Source: Bacteroidota bacterium
GTDB lineage: Bacteria; Bacteroidota; Ignavibacteria; Ignavibacteriales; Ignavibacteriaceae
Assembly: GCA_020161395.1 (NCBI GenBank)
Contig: JAIUOE010000009.1
Coordinates: 78,457 to 142,456, forward strand
Direction of reading: 5' to 3'
DNA: 64,000 nucleotides
The notes below the pieces were generated by a model. The model was not told the origin of the DNA, made no database searches, and saw only the letters and a program-made list of their open reading frames with translations. The position numbers were made by a program, and so were the translations under genes. Below, piece after piece: positions 63,722 to 64,000 of the stretch (position 1 is its first letter; each line of letters starts with the position of its first letter).

Positions 63722-63845
63722 AAAAGGTCCCAGACTAAGGGGGATTGCATCCCCCTTAGAAACCCCTGCTGGTGATATATTTAAGTGGTCAATAGTCTAA
63801 TTAATGTGTAAACTTTTTTTAGGACTTGACAAGCTATGAGCTATG

Positions 63846-63874
63846 AGGTATGAGCTGACAATTAGCTCATACCT
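63846..63874. repeat. perfect 11-bp inverted repeat to the right of the IS
   Basis: AGGTATGAGCT (63846-63856) and AGCTCATACCT (63864-63874) form a perfect 11-bp hairpin with a 7-nt loop. It belongs to the word repeat the IS landed in. The rest up to 64000 has no clear gene. Confidence 0.5.
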
Positions 63875-64000
63875 GTTATGTTAAAAAGCAATAGGAGCAC
63901 CCAAGTTTTCTTCATTTTCTGCACAAATTTCGTTTATATATTCGCTTTGTCCTCTTAGTTACCGAAAGGGTGGACATAGAATCTCCATGAGGGTGTCAAG

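Larger units (their letters stand above)
62453..63831 (+). mobile_element. IS3-family insertion sequence (1379 bp)
   Basis: Imperfect 25-bp terminal inverted repeats: TGTCTTGTCCTGAATT... (62453-62477) and the complement at 63807-63831, which starts TGTCAAGTCCTAAAAA. The ends are 5'-TG and CA-3', as in IS3. AGC flanks both sides (62450-62452 and 63832-63834), a 3-bp target duplication. It sits inside a GAAGTTTGAGG/TATGAGCT word repeat downstream of glgX. It contains orfA, a frameshift window and a broken orfB. Confidence 0.9.

Noticed and set aside
63875..64000. Minus-strand coding segment at the right edge (end reads ENLGAPIAF)
   Set aside because: The open stretch is only about 25 codons, with in-frame stops on both sides; a fragment of a larger gene cannot be shown.
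1..64000. rRNA or tRNA genes and a replication origin
   Set aside because: No conserved rRNA segments, tRNA cloverleaf with GTTCRA-type arm, dnaA gene or DnaA-box cluster was noticed.

Overview
The window looks like chromosome from an Ignavibacteria/Chlorobi-type member of the Bacteroidota superphylum. Evidence: six secreted proteins carry the type IX secretion (T9SS) C-terminal sorting domain with the NFPNPFNP-type motif, several genes have TAnnTTTG promoter-like boxes, base composition is moderately AT-rich, and there are many secreted beta-propeller proteins. I see no rRNA or tRNA genes and no CRISPR array.

Layout. 0-5 kb: remains of a restriction-linked island (vsr and a broken HNH nuclease gene), a small exported protein, menC, a DUF6150-like repeat protein, a pirin and a YefM-YoeB toxin-antitoxin pair. 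5-16.4 kb (minus strand): rtcB, two large secreted propeller proteins, and a LytS/LytTR two-component pair with a periplasmic propeller sensor. 16.9-22.1 kb: a DUF3800 gene followed directly by a compact three-way-junction RNA candidate, then an etfB-etfA-acyl-CoA dehydrogenase operon. 22.3-27.7 kb: a PLP sulfur-amino-acid enzyme, upp, an EVE-domain protein and a T9SS cargo protein. 27.9-36.3 kb: a secreted alpha-amylase, an RsbU-type phosphatase, a kelch-like T9SS protein and a very large sortilin-type propeller protein. 36.4-43.4 kb: an AbiEi/AbiEii toxin-antitoxin pair, methyltransferase plus glycosyltransferase, a metal-binding exported protein, an outer-membrane protein, a metallopeptidase and an aldo/keto reductase. 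43.5-48.8 kb: ATP-grasp, T9SS propeller, cytochrome P450, cyclopropane-fatty-acid-synthase-like enzyme and SixA; the propeller, P450 and synthase genes overlap end to end. 48.9-56.9 kb: two modules that each begin with the same 249-bp promoter/leader repeat, carry secreted-protein genes and end in a similar terminator; the second is decayed. 57-64 kb: a dead toxin gene and a transposase fossil, a second secreted amylase next to glgX, and a damaged IS3-family element.

Functional themes are export of propeller proteins to the cell surface by T9SS, alpha-glucan use (two exported GH13 enzymes plus GlgX), fatty-acid oxidation (ETF with acyl-CoA dehydrogenase) and turnover of defence or toxin-antitoxin genes. 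Non-coding DNA is unusually rich in degenerate word repeats. The most interesting non-coding signals are the duplicated 249-bp leader, the DUF3800-linked RNA and a possible ribosome-site-sequestering switch ahead of the gene at 8415-12545. All family calls are from reading the sequence; no database search was run.
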